Assembly (NCBI GenBank): GCA_019651095.1 | Contig: BOXR01000004.1 | Coordinates: forward strand, 32,964-96,963 | DNA from: Ectothiorhodospiraceae bacterium | GTDB taxonomy: Bacteria; Pseudomonadota; Gammaproteobacteria; GCA-002705445; GCA-002716945 | Length of the DNA stretch: 64,000 bases | Reading direction: 5' to 3' | Part shown: positions 18,412-29,145 of the stretch, piece after piece | Numbering within the stretch: position 1 is the first letter of the stretch | How the letters are laid out: the number at the start of each line of letters is the position of its first letter | Notes under the pieces: model-generated | Told to the model about the DNA's origin: nothing | Databases searched by the model: none | Seen by the model: the letters and a program-made list of their open reading frames with translations, nothing else | Made by a program: the position numbers and the translations under genes

Positions 18412-19655
18412 TGGTCAATGTAAATGGCAATACTTTCACCTTTGCTCCTTTAGGAACTTCTCTCATATTCTCGCCTAGTTCAATATAGCAATTGCATCTT
18501 TGACAGATGAAAGGATATTTGATCCTTGTAATCCCGACTTCCTCACATATAATTTATTCTTCTTACTAGTAAGATTCCTCGCTTATATTCTTTTCGACCT
18601 TTTCTTTTTTTTACACTCGTCAACAACTCGGCCTCCAATGATAAGGCGTGATCTTGACCTTTTCCCATTAATTTATTTAATGCTGCACTTACAAAAGATT
18701 AAATGTAACTACAACTGAAACCGGATTTCCAGGTAGCCCAAAAAAGATGCACTTTTTTATTTTACCATAAGCTAGAGGTCTACCAGGTTTAACAGCAATT
18801 TTCCAGAAATTTACTTTTCCAAGTTTTTCTAGAACCTCTTTTACATAATCAGCATCACCCACTGAAACTCCACCGGTTGTAATAAGAACATCACAATTCA
18901 ATGAAGCCTCTACAAATTTTTTTTCAATTGATTTTATCTTGTCTTTCACTACACCATAGTCTTTTATTTCAACAGGATATTTCTTAAGAAGCCCATATAA
19001 AAGATATCTATTACTATCATAGACCTGCGAGATCTTTATTGGTTTCTTGATACTTACTAATTCATCTCCTGTTGACACAAAACCTATTATAGGCCTTCTT
19101 TTTAACAAACACTCTATCGATTCCCAAGGATGCTAGTATGCCGATGTCAATCTCATCAATCTCTTTGCCAGCTTTCAAAACAATTTCATTTTTCTTGATG
19201 TCTTCTCCAGGAAACCTGATGTTTTGATCTTTAATAATTCTAGATTTCGTGGTTATAATTCTGCCTTTCTGTGTAATCAGTTCTTTCATAACGACTGCAT
19301 TACAGCCAGAGGGTACCATGCCTCCTGTCATAACCTTTATAGCTTGATTTTTTTTAACTGGTTTTAAAAATGGATTTCCTGCGAAAGATTCACCAATACA
19401 GTCATAAGTTTTATTTTTTTCATTGAAATCCCCCACATTTACCGCATAACCATCCATCGCTGAATTTTTGTAGTTTGGCACATTGATTTTTGATTTTATG
19501 TTCTTTGATAAAATTCTCCCGTACGCACTCTTGAGATCAACATATTCACTAGTCTTAATACTACTAATAGATTTTAAAATGTTTTCTAAAGCAGCCTCTA
19601 CGCTCATCGCATTAGGATCAAATTCATTAAAACAGCTATCTTTCATTTTTTTCAT
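18392..19655 (-). CDS. moeA: Molybdopterin molybdenumtransferase MoeA, frameshifted
   Basis: MoeA inserts molybdate into adenylated molybdopterin. The joined span gives about 420 residues, close to the usual 410. Pieces: N-terminal YGRILSKNIKSKINVPNYKN then SAMDGYAV; MTGGMVPSGCNAVV; then the MoaB-like domain with GFVSTGDELV, YDSNRYLL, TTGGVSVGDADYVKEVLEKL and FFGLPGNPVSVVV; C-terminal domain IV (RKSGLQGSNILSS) to TAA at 18392-18394. Two or more frame changes are needed, near 19080-19105 and 18600-18690. Divergent from xerD. No other molybdopterin gene is seen in the window. Confidence 0.88.
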
Positions 19656-19674
19656 ATAATCTATATTATATTAG

Positions 19675-19680
19675 TATATC
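19675..19680 (+). promoter_or_regulatory. Candidate -10 box close to the xerD start codon
   Basis: TATATC (19675-19680) ends 8 bases before the xerD ATG (19688), a spacing that predicts a leaderless transcript. It is a weaker match than those at guaB and purF, and the region is very AT-rich, so chance is quite possible. Confidence 0.25.
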
Positions 19681-19687
19681 AAATATT

Positions 19688-20596
19688 ATGTCTTTATTAG
19701 ATAATTCAAAGTCACTGGAATATATAGATCATTATTGTAACGATGCCTCATATAAAAAAAATCTAGCAAAAAATACACTAGAAGCATACAAATCAGATCT
19801 CACAGTCTTTCTGAAATGGCTAGTATCGAGAAATCATGATTTACTCCATGTCGATAGAATACTTATTAATAATTATCTTGCATCGAAATTAGATAACGGA
19901 TCTACAGTGAGCACAATTCAAAGGACCATAACATGTATTAAGTCTTTTTATGCATTTTTACAAAACAAAGAAATTATTAAGGATAATCCAGCAATCCTGA
20001 TTGAGAACCCAAAAAAAAGGAGAAAATTACCAACTATTATATCTGAGGGTGAAGTTGAGAAGCTCTTGAATGCCCCTAATCAAAATAACGCTAACGGCAT
20101 GAGAGATAAATGTATTCTTGAGTTGTTGTATTCTGCCGGCCTTAGAATTTCAGAATTGTTGAATATAAAGGTAAATCAAATATCACCTGAGCAACCATTT
20201 CTCAAAATTAGAGGAAAGGGCAATAAGGAACGGCTTGTTCCAATCGGATCTTTTGCTATGAATTTACTAATTACATACATTGATACTTATAGGTCTAAGA
20301 TCAAAGCTAATAATAATATAGATATGTTGTTCATAACGGAAAACGGAAATCTCATTACACGACAATCTTGTTGGGAGATGATAAAAAAATATGCTAGAGA
20401 ATCAATGATTAATAAAAATATATCACCTCATAATCTGAGACATGCTTTTGCAACACACTTACTTAATAATGGAGCAGATCTGAGAACTGTTCAGATGCTA
20501 TTGGGTCATGCTAGTCTGTCTACAACACAAATTTATACACATATTGCAAAAGACAGGCTTGTAAAATTTCATCAAAAATATCATCCTAGAGGCTAA
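19688..20596 (+). CDS. xerD: Site-specific tyrosine recombinase XerD
   Basis: XerD with XerC resolves chromosome dimers at dif under FtsK control. The 302-residue protein has the N-terminal SAM-like core-binding domain (about 1-95) and the catalytic domain with all key residues: Arg in LYSAGLRISELLNI, Lys in RGKGNKERLVP, His-x-x-Arg in SPHNLRHAFATHLLNNGADL, His in LLGHASLSTTQIYTHI and the nucleophile Tyr in the same segment. The position immediately before a dsbC gene is the usual xerD-dsbC pair, so this is the housekeeping recombinase, not a mobile-element integrase. Intact. Confidence 0.94.
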   Translation: MSLLDNSKSLEYIDHYCNDASYKKNLAKNTLEAYKSDLTVFLKWLVSRNHDLLHVDRILINNYLASKLDNGSTVSTIQRTITCIKSFYAFLQNKEIIKDNPAILIENPKKRRKLPTIISEGEVEKLLNAPNQNNANGMRDKCILELLYSAGLRISELLNIKVNQISPEQPFLKIRGKGNKERLVPIGSFAMNLLITYIDTYRSKIKANNNIDMLFITENGNLITRQSCWEMIKKYARESMINKNISPHNLRHAFATHLLNNGADLRTVQMLLGHASLSTTQIYTHIAKDRLVKFHQKYHPRG

Positions 20597-20598
20597 TT

Positions 20599-21297
20599 AT
20601 GAAAAGTATATTTATAACGCTATCATTAATATTGTTCGTATCATGCGCTAAAAAAGAAGATGCTGATATAAATAAAATTGTTTCAGATGCATACCCAAAT
20701 GTATCAATAGAGAGCCTAAAAAAAATAGATGAAAATTTTCATGAAATTATCATTAATAATCAAATATATTATGCAACAAACGATGGTAAATATTTAATAG
20801 TTGGTAGTGTGATTGATTTAGACACTAAAGAAAGCATTACTGAAAATACCAAAATGGAGCAACGTTTAAAAGTAATTAATTCAATTGATCAAAGTTATCA
20901 AGTAATATATAAGCCTGATAAAACAGATTATGTTCTTACTATCTTTACTGATGCATCATGTCCATATTGTCAGAAGTTACATAATGAGCTATCTGGACTT
21001 CTTGAGAATAATATTGAGGTTAGATATGTTTTATTTTCTAGAAATGGCAAAGACGTTGATGCTTATGGACAACTCGTATCAGCATGGTGTGCAGATAATA
21101 GAGTAGAGGCCATTGATAGTATATTTCAAGGAGATTTGATAGATGATAATGCAACATGTATAAACCCTCTTGATAGGAACTTTGAGTACGCTAGTGCATT
21201 GTCCGTTGAGGGCACTCCAACAATATTTTTAGAAGATGGTAGGATTATTCCCGGATATCAAAGCTATGAGAAAATACTTGCATTCATTAAGAACTAA
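20599..21297 (+). CDS. dsbC: Thiol:disulfide interchange protein DsbC, lipoprotein-like signal
   Basis: DsbC isomerises wrong disulfides in the periplasm. The protein has 232 residues: an N-terminal dimerisation region (about 20-85), then a thioredoxin fold with the active site Cys121-Pro-Tyr-Cys124 (TDASCPYCQKLH), a second structural cysteine pair (Cys164, Cys187) and the cis-proline Thr206-Pro207. The signal sequence ends LILFVSCAKKE, resembling a lipobox with Cys16, so this DsbC may be a lipoprotein rather than soluble. It follows xerD by two bases and overlaps the end of the convergent sbcB. Confidence 0.88.
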   Translation: MKSIFITLSLILFVSCAKKEDADINKIVSDAYPNVSIESLKKIDENFHEIIINNQIYYATNDGKYLIVGSVIDLDTKESITENTKMEQRLKVINSIDQSYQVIYKPDKTDYVLTIFTDASCPYCQKLHNELSGLLENNIEVRYVLFSRNGKDVDAYGQLVSAWCADNRVEAIDSIFQGDLIDDNATCINPLDRNFEYASALSVEGTPTIFLEDGRIIPGYQSYEKILAFIKN

Positions 21298-22709
21298 AGT
21301 CTTTTTCTAAATCATCAATATACTTTTTGATAATTTCAACTTCATCTTTCATGTCAGCGAATCTACTATCGTTGGATGCTTTTACAAGCTCCGCTTTAGC
21401 CTTTGAAATGGTAGTCCAAGGCACTTTTTCAGAATCATTAAAAATTTTATTAGCTATGTAGTCTCTGTAATTACTGATATTTTCCTGAGTCAAGAGCTCC
21501 TCTCTTATCAGAGTAGAGCTTTCTCTTATATAACTCGACTAATCTTTTATCTTCGAGCGTTCCAAGCTTAGTCAAAATATCATCTATTTCATTAAGCCCA
21601 TCAATTTTTTTTATCAATGCCCAATCACTTGGTCCAGTAAAACCATTATAGAGCATCTCATCTACATGCTCTGATGCTGACAAATAATCTCTACTATCAA
21701 CTTGATAATCTGCAAGTTGATCTACAAGATACTGATTTATGTTCATAATAAAATTACTTGCTGAATTTAGTAAGTTAAACTTAGCATCATAATTATTTTC
21801 ATTTATTGAAAACTTCTGTTTCAGTACATCATCAAGATGATCATACTTGAGTAATATAGGATAATCATTACTTTTAATTTTTTTTAGAATTTTATTTTTA
21901 AATAATGATCCTATATTTCTTGTTCTTGAGGTGAGAACATCCTCTGTCACTTCCTCACACAAGTTGAAGAAAATTAGCTCTTTTGCATTATCTGGGTTAC
22001 TTGTAAGAAAGCAAACGGGAGTGTATTCACCTGTGGAGGTTGTTGGCGGAATGAAACATATTTTATTTTCCTCAAGAAACTCTCTTACATTATTGTGATT
22101 TCGAAAAATCATCAGATGATCCCAAAAGTCTGCATCATTTTTTTTGATGATCTCTGCGACACCTAGCGTAGCGTCAACATCACTCATTGCATCGTGAGCA
22201 AATTCATGTTTGACCTTATTATTTGCTGCAAGCTTTTCCAGCTTTAGACTCTTTCTTCCTTTTTCCTTATCTACGGGTATGTTTATATATGATTTATTTA
22301 AGTTGCATATTGATAGAATTATTTTAAATAAATCTATCCGTGAATTATTATTTGTATTTGTTAAATACGGGGCATGAAGTGAATGATATAAGCTCGACCT
22401 CAAAAACTTTTCATCAAAATTAATATTGTTATAACCAATAAATACAGCAGGTGACCATGATGTTAGTTTTTGATGTACTTTGTCCATGAACTCATAGAAG
22501 GATTGTTTGGTATCAAGATCCCTAAGATCAGTTTTTGTAATAAGCATTGCTGTAGGTGAGGGTATAACCCCATCTCTCAGTCTACACTTCTCATTAAGCT
22601 CATCGAGCACATGGAAGTTCTCATCTACAAGTTTAGCTGCTAATTGAATTGGCTGATCAAAGTAGAAATTTAATCCAGATGTTTCAAAATCATAAAAAAC
22701 ATAATTCAT
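21287..22709 (-). CDS. sbcB: Exodeoxyribonuclease I, one frameshift
   Basis: ExoI degrades single-stranded DNA 3'-to-5' and acts in recombination and mismatch repair. The N-terminal DEDD nuclease motifs are YDFETSGLNFYFDQPIQLA, IGYNNINFDEKFLRSSLY and HDAMSDVDATLGVAEII; SH3-like and helical C-terminal domains follow. The first frame ends at 21471 after KRGAL; the expected C-terminal helices (NISNYRDYIANKIF, PWTTISKAKAELV) continue in another frame to 21287. Joining them with one indel near 21490 gives about 474 residues, the E. coli length. The gene is divergent from parE. Confidence 0.9.
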
Positions 22710-22737
22710 TTATATTATATTCGGGATAGTGTAATCT

Positions 22738-22743
22738 TATTAT
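22738..22743 (+). promoter_or_regulatory. Candidate -10 box close to the parE start codon
   Basis: TATTAT (22738-22743) ends 8 bases before the parE ATG at 22751, predicting a leaderless or nearly leaderless parE-parC mRNA. No clear -35 hexamer is seen in the 41-base gap shared with divergent sbcB. Confidence 0.3.
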
Positions 22744-22750
22744 ACACAAC

Positions 22751-24649
22751 ATGGTTAAAAAGACATATACCGCATCTGATATAGAAATTTTAAAAGGTAT
22801 CGAACCAGTTCAAAAGAGACCTGGTATGTACACTGATACATCAACACCTAACCATTTACTTCAAGAAGTAATCGATAATTGCGTAGATGAGTCTATTGCT
22901 GGCTTCTGTAACAATATCGATATCACAGTCAATAAGGATGGCTCTTTCACTGTTAAAGATGACGGAAGAGGGATGCCTGTTGATATACACCCGGAGTATA
23001 AGAAATCTGGAGTCGAAGTCATTATGACGAATCTTCACTCAGGCGCTAAGTTTAGTAATAAAAATTATAAATATTCAGGAGGGTTACATGGAGTTGGAGT
23101 ATCTGTTGTCAGTGCACTCTCCGAGACATTAACTGTCAACGTTGAAAGAGCCGATGATCCTGATGTCTATGAGATAGTTTTTAAAAATGGACTAATCAGC
23201 AAAAAATTAACAAAAGTATCTAAAACTCAAAAAAAATCTCATGGTACTACTATCACTTTTAAGCCAAATTCAACATATTTTGATAGCGATGCTATTGATA
23301 TGAATAGATTGCATAAACTACTAGAGGCAAAATCTATACTCAAACCCGGCTTAAAGATAAAAATTTTTGATCTGAAATATCGCAAAGAAGAAAAAGTTTA
23401 TTGTCACAGCGGTTCTCTAGATACTTATTTAAAAAATTCACTTAAAGATATTGATCTATTGCCTAAGCAACCAATTTTAGTAGAGCTTGATACAGATCAA
23501 TTTGAACTGACATCTACTTTATGTTGGCACCAAGATTCAAATGAGACTATACAAGATAGTTACGTCAATCTGATACCTACTTCTGATGGAGGGACTCATG
23601 TAAACTCTCTCAAATCAGCAGTAACTGACTCTATCAGAGAGTTTATGACTTCTCATAAATTGACTCCTAAAAACACAAAAATTATACCTGATGATATTTG
23701 GAAAAATACCTCATATCTCCTCTCCATAAAGATTTCAGACCCACAATTTATTGGCCAAACAAAAAATAAATTACAGTCAACATCAATAGGTTCGAAATTG
23801 ACCACTCAACTCAAGGATAGACTGGAGTTATGGCTGAATAATCATTCTGAGATATCTGAAGAAATTTGTAGTATCGCGATAAGTAACGCGCAAATGAGAT
23901 CATCAATCGCTCCCAAGAAAACTAAAGCAACCACTAAGAGTATCATTCTCCCTAGTCGATTATCTGATTGCTCAAGCAAAGATGCTTCTGCTAATGAATT
24001 ATTTCTTGTTGAGGGTGACTCAGCGGGAGGATCAGCAAAACAAGCGAGGGATAGAAATTTTCAAGCAATTTTACCTTTGAGGGGAAAAATACTAAATACG
24101 TGGGAGGTTTCATCAACAAAGATTCTGGAATCAAAGGAAGTTCAAGACATCAGTACATCTATTGGCGTAAAGCCTGGCGAGTCTGATTTATCAAAACTTA
24201 GATATGAAAAGATATGTATTTTAGCTGATGCAGATTCTGATGGCTTGCACATAGCAACTCTACTAATTGCCTTGTTCGTGAAGCACTTTCCTGATCTTGT
24301 TCTTAATGAACATATATATGTTTCACTTCCTCCACTATACCGTCTAGATTTTAAAAACAGTGTTCTATACGCTATTTCAGATGAGCATATGACTGAAGTT
24401 CTAAAGCAAAATAAAATAAAATCTTCAGATCCGAAGTTAAGTATAACAAGATTCAAAGGACTTGGAGAAATGAACCCTTCACAGTTGAGGGACACGACAC
24501 TTAATCCATCTTCACGAAAACTTTTACTACTTTCATTAGAAAATAAGGCGAAAGATATGAAATTATTAAACATGATGCTCTCTAAAAAGACATCCATAGA
24601 TAGGAAGTTGTGGCTAGAGAAAAAGGGTAATCTTGTGCAGGCAAACTAA
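22751..24649 (+). CDS. parE: DNA topoisomerase IV subunit B
   Basis: ParE is the ATPase subunit of topoisomerase IV, which decatenates replicated chromosomes. The 632-residue protein is the short ParE type: GHKL ATPase motifs [27 protein letters not shown] and [16 protein letters not shown]; transducer domain (about 220-390); TOPRIM domain with [29 protein letters not shown] and [19 protein letters not shown]. Its TAA overlaps the parC ATG by one base, and the direct pairing plus length indicate ParE rather than GyrB (gyrA lies separately at 53.4 kb). Intact. Confidence 0.95.
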   Translation: MVKKTYTASDIEILKGIEPVQKRPGMYTDTSTPNHLLQEVIDNCVDESIAGFCNNIDITVNKDGSFTVKDDGRGMPVDIHPEYKKSGVEVIMTNLHSGAKFSNKNYKYSGGLHGVGVSVVSALSETLTVNVERADDPDVYEIVFKNGLISKKLTKVSKTQKKSHGTTITFKPNSTYFDSDAIDMNRLHKLLEAKSILKPGLKIKIFDLKYRKEEKVYCHSGSLDTYLKNSLKDIDLLPKQPILVELDTDQFELTSTLCWHQDSNETIQDSYVNLIPTSDGGTHVNSLKSAVTDSIREFMTSHKLTPKNTKIIPDDIWKNTSYLLSIKISDPQFIGQTKNKLQSTSIGSKLTTQLKDRLELWLNNHSEISEEICSIAISNAQMRSSIAPKKTKATTKSIILPSRLSDCSSKDASANELFLVEGDSAGGSAKQARDRNFQAILPLRGKILNTWEVSSTKILESKEVQDISTSIGVKPGESDLSKLRYEKICILADADSDGLHIATLLIALFVKHFPDLVLNEHIYVSLPPLYRLDFKNSVLYAISDEHMTEVLKQNKIKSSDPKLSITRFKGLGEMNPSQLRDTTLNPSSRKLLLLSLENKAKDMKLLNMMLSKKTSIDRKLWLEKKGNLVQAN

Positions 24650-26907
24650 TGGCAAAAAACAAAGACCTATTTTCATCAAATATAGATAAAATTTCTATTG
24701 GTGCTTTTAGTGAGGACGCATATTTAAATTACTCCATGTATGTGATTCTTGATCGAGCTTTACCAAGTCTGTTGGATGGACTAAAGCCTGTTCAAAGAAG
24801 AATAATTTATGCAATGAGTGAATTAGGTCTGAAACATAACACTAAACACAAAAAATCAGCAAGAACAGTGGGGGATGTCCTGGGAAAATTCCATCCGCAT
24901 GGAGATACAGCATGTTATGAAGCTATGGTTATGATGGCGCAATCATTTTCATATAACTCACCATTGATAGACGGACAGGGTAATTGGGGTACTCAAGATG
25001 ATCCTAAGTCTTTTGCTGCCATGAGATATACCGAATCTAAGCTAACCAAATACTCTGATCTACTTCTTAGAAATCTTAAAAATGGTACTGTTGATTGGAT
25101 ACCAAATTTTGATGGCTCCCTTGATGAGCCTAAGTTTTTACCCTCACTTATCCCCAATATACTTGTAAATGGTAGCTCAGGCATTGCAGTCGGAATGTCA
25201 ACAGATATTCCACCGCATAATCTTGGAGAAATAATCCTCGCTGTGCAACATTTGATAAAGAATCCTAAATGTAGTGTTAAAGATTTGATAGATTTTATTC
25301 CAGCCCCCGACTATCCAACAGGCGGGTCTCTTTTAAGAGATGAATCTGATATTGATGAAATTTATAACGAGGGGACTGGTAATATAAAACTACGAGCTGA
25401 GTATACTTCTAAGTCAAAAGAAATAACTATCAACTCTCTGCCTTATCAAGCATCTACCACAAAAATCATAGAACAAATTCAATCTCAAATTATTGAGAAG
25501 AAGATTAGCTTTATTGGATCTGTTGAGGATCAATCAGATGAGAAAAACCCTGTAAAGATAATTATTAGAATCAAAGGCAGCAGTGTCAGCGCTGAAGATG
25601 TGATGAACCATCTATATTTCACCACAGATTTAGAGAGAAGTTACAGAGCAAATCTAAATATTATTACATCAGAAGGCAAGCCGAAGGTTATGAATTTAAG
25701 AGAAATTCTCTCTCAATGGTTAGCATTTCGTATGGATACATACAAGAAGCAGCTAAATCATGAGAATAATCAAATACTCGAAAGACTTCATATCCTTGAA
25801 GGCTTCTTAATAGTCTATAAACATCTAGATAAAATTATTTCAATTCTTCGCAATGAGGATAATCCAAAACAAAAAATAATGAAAATTGGTAAGTTTACAG
25901 AAATACAGTATGAATCAATTGTGAATATGAGACTGAGAAACATTGCTAAACTTGAAGAGCAAAAAATTAATGATGAGTTCGCAAAGCTGAAGGAGAGAAA
26001 TAAGGAGATTAGTTCTATATTAAAATCTAAATCTAAATTAAATAAACTAATCAGTGAAGAACTCGATGAGTTGAGTGAAGAATATTCATCTGATAGAAAA
26101 ACAAATATTCTGGAGGATGTATCCTCTTCTAAGCAAATCAAGAAAGAAATCAAAATATCAAATGAAGCAATGTTTGTTGTTTTATCAACTAATGGTTGGA
26201 TAAAATCTAATAGAGGTTCACTAGATAAAACCGACGACCTTGCATTTAAATCAGGTGATACATTGCTCGATTATTTAAATATTGAGAACGACAAAGAGGT
26301 TGCCTTTTTCGATCAAAAAGGGTTCTTATACACGATGAGTGTCAATGATATGCCTTCTGGTAGAGGTTACGGTGAATCCTTAAAGAAATACTTTACCATT
26401 GATGATGGTATCCATGTTATCGGAATGGTTGATTCGAAAAATACTAATCATACACTACTAAGCACGGAGTCGGGATATGGTTTTATATGTGATAATCATG
26501 ATCTTAGTTCCTCGAACAGAAAGGGTAAAGCTATCTTAAAGAACAAAGCATCAATGCTTTCAAAACCTGTTGCTTTTAAGATGGAAGACTATAAATACTA
26601 TATATTGATAACTGATAAACAATACATGCTCGTCGGAGATTTATCCGATATACCGATAATGTCAAAAGGGAAGGGAGTAAAGTTGATCAATATTCCTAAG
26701 TCTGACGAGGAGGAAAAAATTGTTTTTTCTGGGGTAATTAAAGACGGGGAAAGATTAGAGATTGCTAGTAAAAATAAAAGGACGAAATATATTGAATTTG
26801 AGGATTTAGAACCATATATTATGAGTAGAACAAGACGTGGGAAGAAGATAGATAATAAATATACCCACAAAAATGCTAAATTAATTTACAATACAGGGAA
26901 AAAATGA
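24649..26907 (+). CDS. parC: DNA topoisomerase IV subunit A
   Basis: ParC is the DNA-cleaving subunit of topoisomerase IV. At 752 residues it has the winged-helix region with [19 protein letters not shown], the quinolone-region segment [17 protein letters not shown] (Thr87 and Glu91 at the E. coli Ser80/Glu84 positions), the catalytic Tyr in [10 protein letters not shown], tower and coiled-coil regions, and a shortened C-terminal beta-pinwheel without a GyrA box. That lack of the box separates it from the GyrA at 53.4 kb. It overlaps parE by one base and htpX by four. Intact. Confidence 0.95.
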   Translation: MAKNKDLFSSNIDKISIGAFSEDAYLNYSMYVILDRALPSLLDGLKPVQRRIIYAMSELGLKHNTKHKKSARTVGDVLGKFHPHGDTACYEAMVMMAQSFSYNSPLIDGQGNWGTQDDPKSFAAMRYTESKLTKYSDLLLRNLKNGTVDWIPNFDGSLDEPKFLPSLIPNILVNGSSGIAVGMSTDIPPHNLGEIILAVQHLIKNPKCSVKDLIDFIPAPDYPTGGSLLRDESDIDEIYNEGTGNIKLRAEYTSKSKEITINSLPYQASTTKIIEQIQSQIIEKKISFIGSVEDQSDEKNPVKIIIRIKGSSVSAEDVMNHLYFTTDLERSYRANLNIITSEGKPKVMNLREILSQWLAFRMDTYKKQLNHENNQILERLHILEGFLIVYKHLDKIISILRNEDNPKQKIMKIGKFTEIQYESIVNMRLRNIAKLEEQKINDEFAKLKERNKEISSILKSKSKLNKLISEELDELSEEYSSDRKTNILEDVSSSKQIKKEIKISNEAMFVVLSTNGWIKSNRGSLDKTDDLAFKSGDTLLDYLNIENDKEVAFFDQKGFLYTMSVNDMPSGRGYGESLKKYFTIDDGIHVIGMVDSKNTNHTLLSTESGYGFICDNHDLSSSNRKGKAILKNKASMLSKPVAFKMEDYKYYILITDKQYMLVGDLSDIPIMSKGKGVKLINIPKSDEEEKIVFSGVIKDGERLEIASKNKRTKYIEFEDLEPYIMSRTRRGKKIDNKYTHKNAKLIYNTGKK

Positions 26908-27818
26908 AGAGAATATTTTATTTTATAGTTGTTAACATTGCGATACTTTTTGTTTTAAGTATCTTTTTATCACTAACGGGCTTCACGGGTATCCTTCAGT
27001 CTAATGGAGTTGACCTGGATTACGATTCACTAATGCTATTTTCATTGGTATTTGGTATGGGCGGATCCTTCATATCCCTGTACATGTCCAAATGGATGGC
27101 TAAGTCTATGGCCGGAGTAAAGTTAATCAATACTCCATCAAATGAATTTGAAAAATGGTACTTAGATACGGTAAAGAGACAATCAGATCAACTAGGCCTC
27201 AAGATGCCAGAAGTAGGTATATTCAATTCTCCTCAACCAAATGCTTTTGCGACAGGATCATCAAAAAATAGTTCTTTAGTTGCTCTTAGTACTGGTCTAG
27301 TTAGTGCTATGAATAGAGATGAGATTGAAGCTGTAATAGGTCACGAGATGAGTCATGTAGCTAACGGCGACATGGTTACACTTACTCTTATACAAGGAAT
27401 AGTAAATGCGTTCGTAATATTCTTTTCACGCGTAATTGGTCACTTCGTTGACCGCGTAATTTTAAAAAATGAAAGAGGCTATGGAATTGGATATTTCTTC
27501 ACTGTTATCTTTGCGCAAGTAATTTTAGGAATACTTGCCTCTACAATAGTTTGTTGGTTCTCACGTATGAGAGAATTTCGAGCAGATATAGGTGGTGCAC
27601 AACTTACATCAAAAACTAAAATGATAAACGCACTTAAAGCATTAGAAAGACAAGTTGCAGCTCCGCTCCCAGACCAAATGTTAGCTTTTGGTATCTCTAA
27701 CAAAGGTCAGTCAAGCACATTGCAAAAACTTTTTTCGACACACCCACCTCTAAGAAAAAGAATTGAGGCTTTAGAAAATTCACAGATCGAATCAGCTAGC
27801 CAACAACAATTGGGCTAA
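26904..27818 (+). CDS. htpX: Membrane zinc protease HtpX
   Basis: HtpX is an inner-membrane M48 metalloprotease that helps clear damaged membrane proteins. The 304-residue protein has two N-terminal membrane helices (about 5-25 and 40-62), the zinc-binding motif [20 protein letters not shown], two more hydrophobic segments, and the third ligand Glu in [13 protein letters not shown]; the C-terminal [14 protein letters not shown] is typical. It overlaps parC by four bases and its stop overlaps the efp start by one base. Intact. Confidence 0.94.
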   Translation: MKRIFYFIVVNIAILFVLSIFLSLTGFTGILQSNGVDLDYDSLMLFSLVFGMGGSFISLYMSKWMAKSMAGVKLINTPSNEFEKWYLDTVKRQSDQLGLKMPEVGIFNSPQPNAFATGSSKNSSLVALSTGLVSAMNRDEIEAVIGHEMSHVANGDMVTLTLIQGIVNAFVIFFSRVIGHFVDRVILKNERGYGIGYFFTVIFAQVILGILASTIVCWFSRMREFRADIGGAQLTSKTKMINALKALERQVAAPLPDQMLAFGISNKGQSSTLQKLFSTHPPLRKRIEALENSQIESASQQQLG

Positions 27819-28375
27819 TGGTTGATCATTCTTTATTAAAAAGTGGCAATAAAGTTCTTGTCGAAAATCAGCCCTATCTGATTATTGATACTGATTTTGT
27901 TAATCCTGGGAAAGGTCAAGCCTTCACAAAGATCAAAATTAAAAATCTACTGAATAAGAAAATAATTGAAAAAACGGTAAAGATTGGTGAAGAACTTGAT
28001 GAGGCCGATGTCCTGAATACCTCTATGCAATTTCTATATCAAGAATCTAATAATTTATTTTTTATGAATTTGGAATCATATGAACAACTTGAGCTGTCAG
28101 TTTCATCAGTAGATTTTGATCCTCGATGGCTGAATGATGGGGATGAATGTGATGTTACGATATGGAACGATGCTATAATTGATGTGAATCTACCTAATTT
28201 TGTTACATGTAAGGTAATATCAACAGAAAATGTTGCGAAAGGTGATACTGTATCTACTACACTTAAAGATGCTGAACTTGATAATGGCATCATTATTAAA
28301 GTTCCGGCCTTTATAAAACAAGATGAAGAGGTTAAAGTAAATCCTACAACTGGTGAATATTCATCAAGGGCATAA
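27818..28375 (+). CDS. efp: Translation elongation factor P
   Basis: EF-P relieves ribosome stalling at proline runs. The 185-residue protein has the KOW-like N-terminal domain with the modifiable loop lysine in NPGKGQAFTKIKIKNL, then two OB domains (NTSMQFLYQESNNLFFMN; DVNLPNFVTCKVISTE; KVPAFIKQDEEVKVNPTTG). The position of the loop lysine fits the beta-lysylation type, but no epmA or epmB lies in this window. It overlaps the htpX stop by one base. Intact. Confidence 0.93.
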   Translation: MVDHSLLKSGNKVLVENQPYLIIDTDFVNPGKGQAFTKIKIKNLLNKKIIEKTVKIGEELDEADVLNTSMQFLYQESNNLFFMNLESYEQLELSVSSVDFDPRWLNDGDECDVTIWNDAIIDVNLPNFVTCKVISTENVAKGDTVSTTLKDAELDNGIIIKVPAFIKQDEEVKVNPTTGEYSSRA

Positions 28376-28376
28376 T

Positions 28377-28757
28377 ATGAGCAAAGCACAAGAGAGAAGA
28401 AAGGCTGCAGAGCAACAAATACAAGAGCATAAAGCTAAAAAAAATAAGTATATAATAGCTGCAGTATTTTGGTTTCTATCAAGCTTATATATTTATTCTA
28501 ATGATTCCGGATTTTCAGATGTCTATTCACTTAAACCTTTCATTTATTTTATAGTTGGTCCAGTTGTTGCGTCTATAGTCTTTGGTAATATCATGTTTTT
28601 TCTTCAAAAAATCATTGAAAAGGGTGTAATTGCATTTCTTGGAAACAATGCACAGAATCTTGTTTTACCAGTAATATCATTCATATTTTTCTGCGCTCTC
28701 GTTGGTATGTTTCTGGTAATATTCAAATTTGCTGAGCTTTTGCAAACAGTAATTTAA
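28377..28757 (+). CDS. Hypothetical membrane protein (126 aa)
   Basis: I do not recognise this protein. It begins one base after the efp stop (ATG 28377 chosen over the in-frame start inside efp at 28353). The N-terminal 25 residues are highly charged (MSKAQERRKAAEQQIQEHKA), followed by three predicted membrane helices: about 29-47, 61-84 and 100-122. Because of the spacing it may be cotranscribed with efp. Cytoplasmic charged tail and three helices are all that can be said. Confidence 0.6.
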   Translation: MSKAQERRKAAEQQIQEHKAKKNKYIIAAVFWFLSSLYIYSNDSGFSDVYSLKPFIYFIVGPVVASIVFGNIMFFLQKIIEKGVIAFLGNNAQNLVLPVISFIFFCALVGMFLVIFKFAELLQTVI

Positions 28758-28779
28758 TCCTCCATTTTTATTTATATTC

Positions 28780-29115
28780 ATGTATGATATGCAAATGCCA
28801 ATGATGCTAAGAGATATTCTTCTTCCTGTTATAATTTCGTCTATATATTGGATAACGTTTTATAATAAGCTACTATTTATTAATTTATTTATCTTTGTTG
28901 TAGTATCAATAGCCTATGTGTACTACTGTAAATGGGTTAACTCAAATTATGAATCTATCTTTGGAAAGGAATCGATAGATGAAAAATTGAAGGATACAAA
29001 TTCTCTTAGTAGAAAATTAATATCTGCAATTTGGGTCTCTCATTTTGCATTTTTCTTCTTCGGAGGTATTAGTTTAGGTGTGTCAGTGCCTTTTATAATT
29101 TATTTTAATATCTAA
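28780..29115 (+). CDS. Hypothetical membrane protein (111 aa)
   Basis: I do not recognise this protein. It has three hydrophobic segments: about 12-28, 30-48 and 85-108, with a hydrophilic loop between the second and third (NSNYESIFGKESIDEKLKD). It lies 22 bases after the previous membrane-protein gene and 30 bases before the short photolyase-like gene, all on the same strand, so it may belong to one transcript. Codon usage resembles its neighbours. Confidence 0.55.
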   Translation: MYDMQMPMMLRDILLPVIISSIYWITFYNKLLFINLFIFVVVSIAYVYYCKWVNSNYESIFGKESIDEKLKDTNSLSRKLISAIWVSHFAFFFFGGISLGVSVPFIIYFNI

Positions 29116-29145
29116 TAATAGATAACTTTATAGTTTTTAATATTC

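Noticed and set aside
18500..18718. 72-codon plus-strand open frame in the moeA region
   Set aside because: Antisense to the frameshifted MoeA C-terminal domain, which aligns through this stretch.
19688..20596. Tyrosine recombinase as sign of an integrated mobile element
   Set aside because: Length, motifs and the xerD-dsbC neighbourhood identify housekeeping XerD; no attachment repeats or cargo genes nearby.
21287..21493. Separate 68-residue gene (possible antitoxin) after sbcB
   Set aside because: It continues the ExoI C-terminal helices and brings the enzyme to its normal length when joined by one indel.
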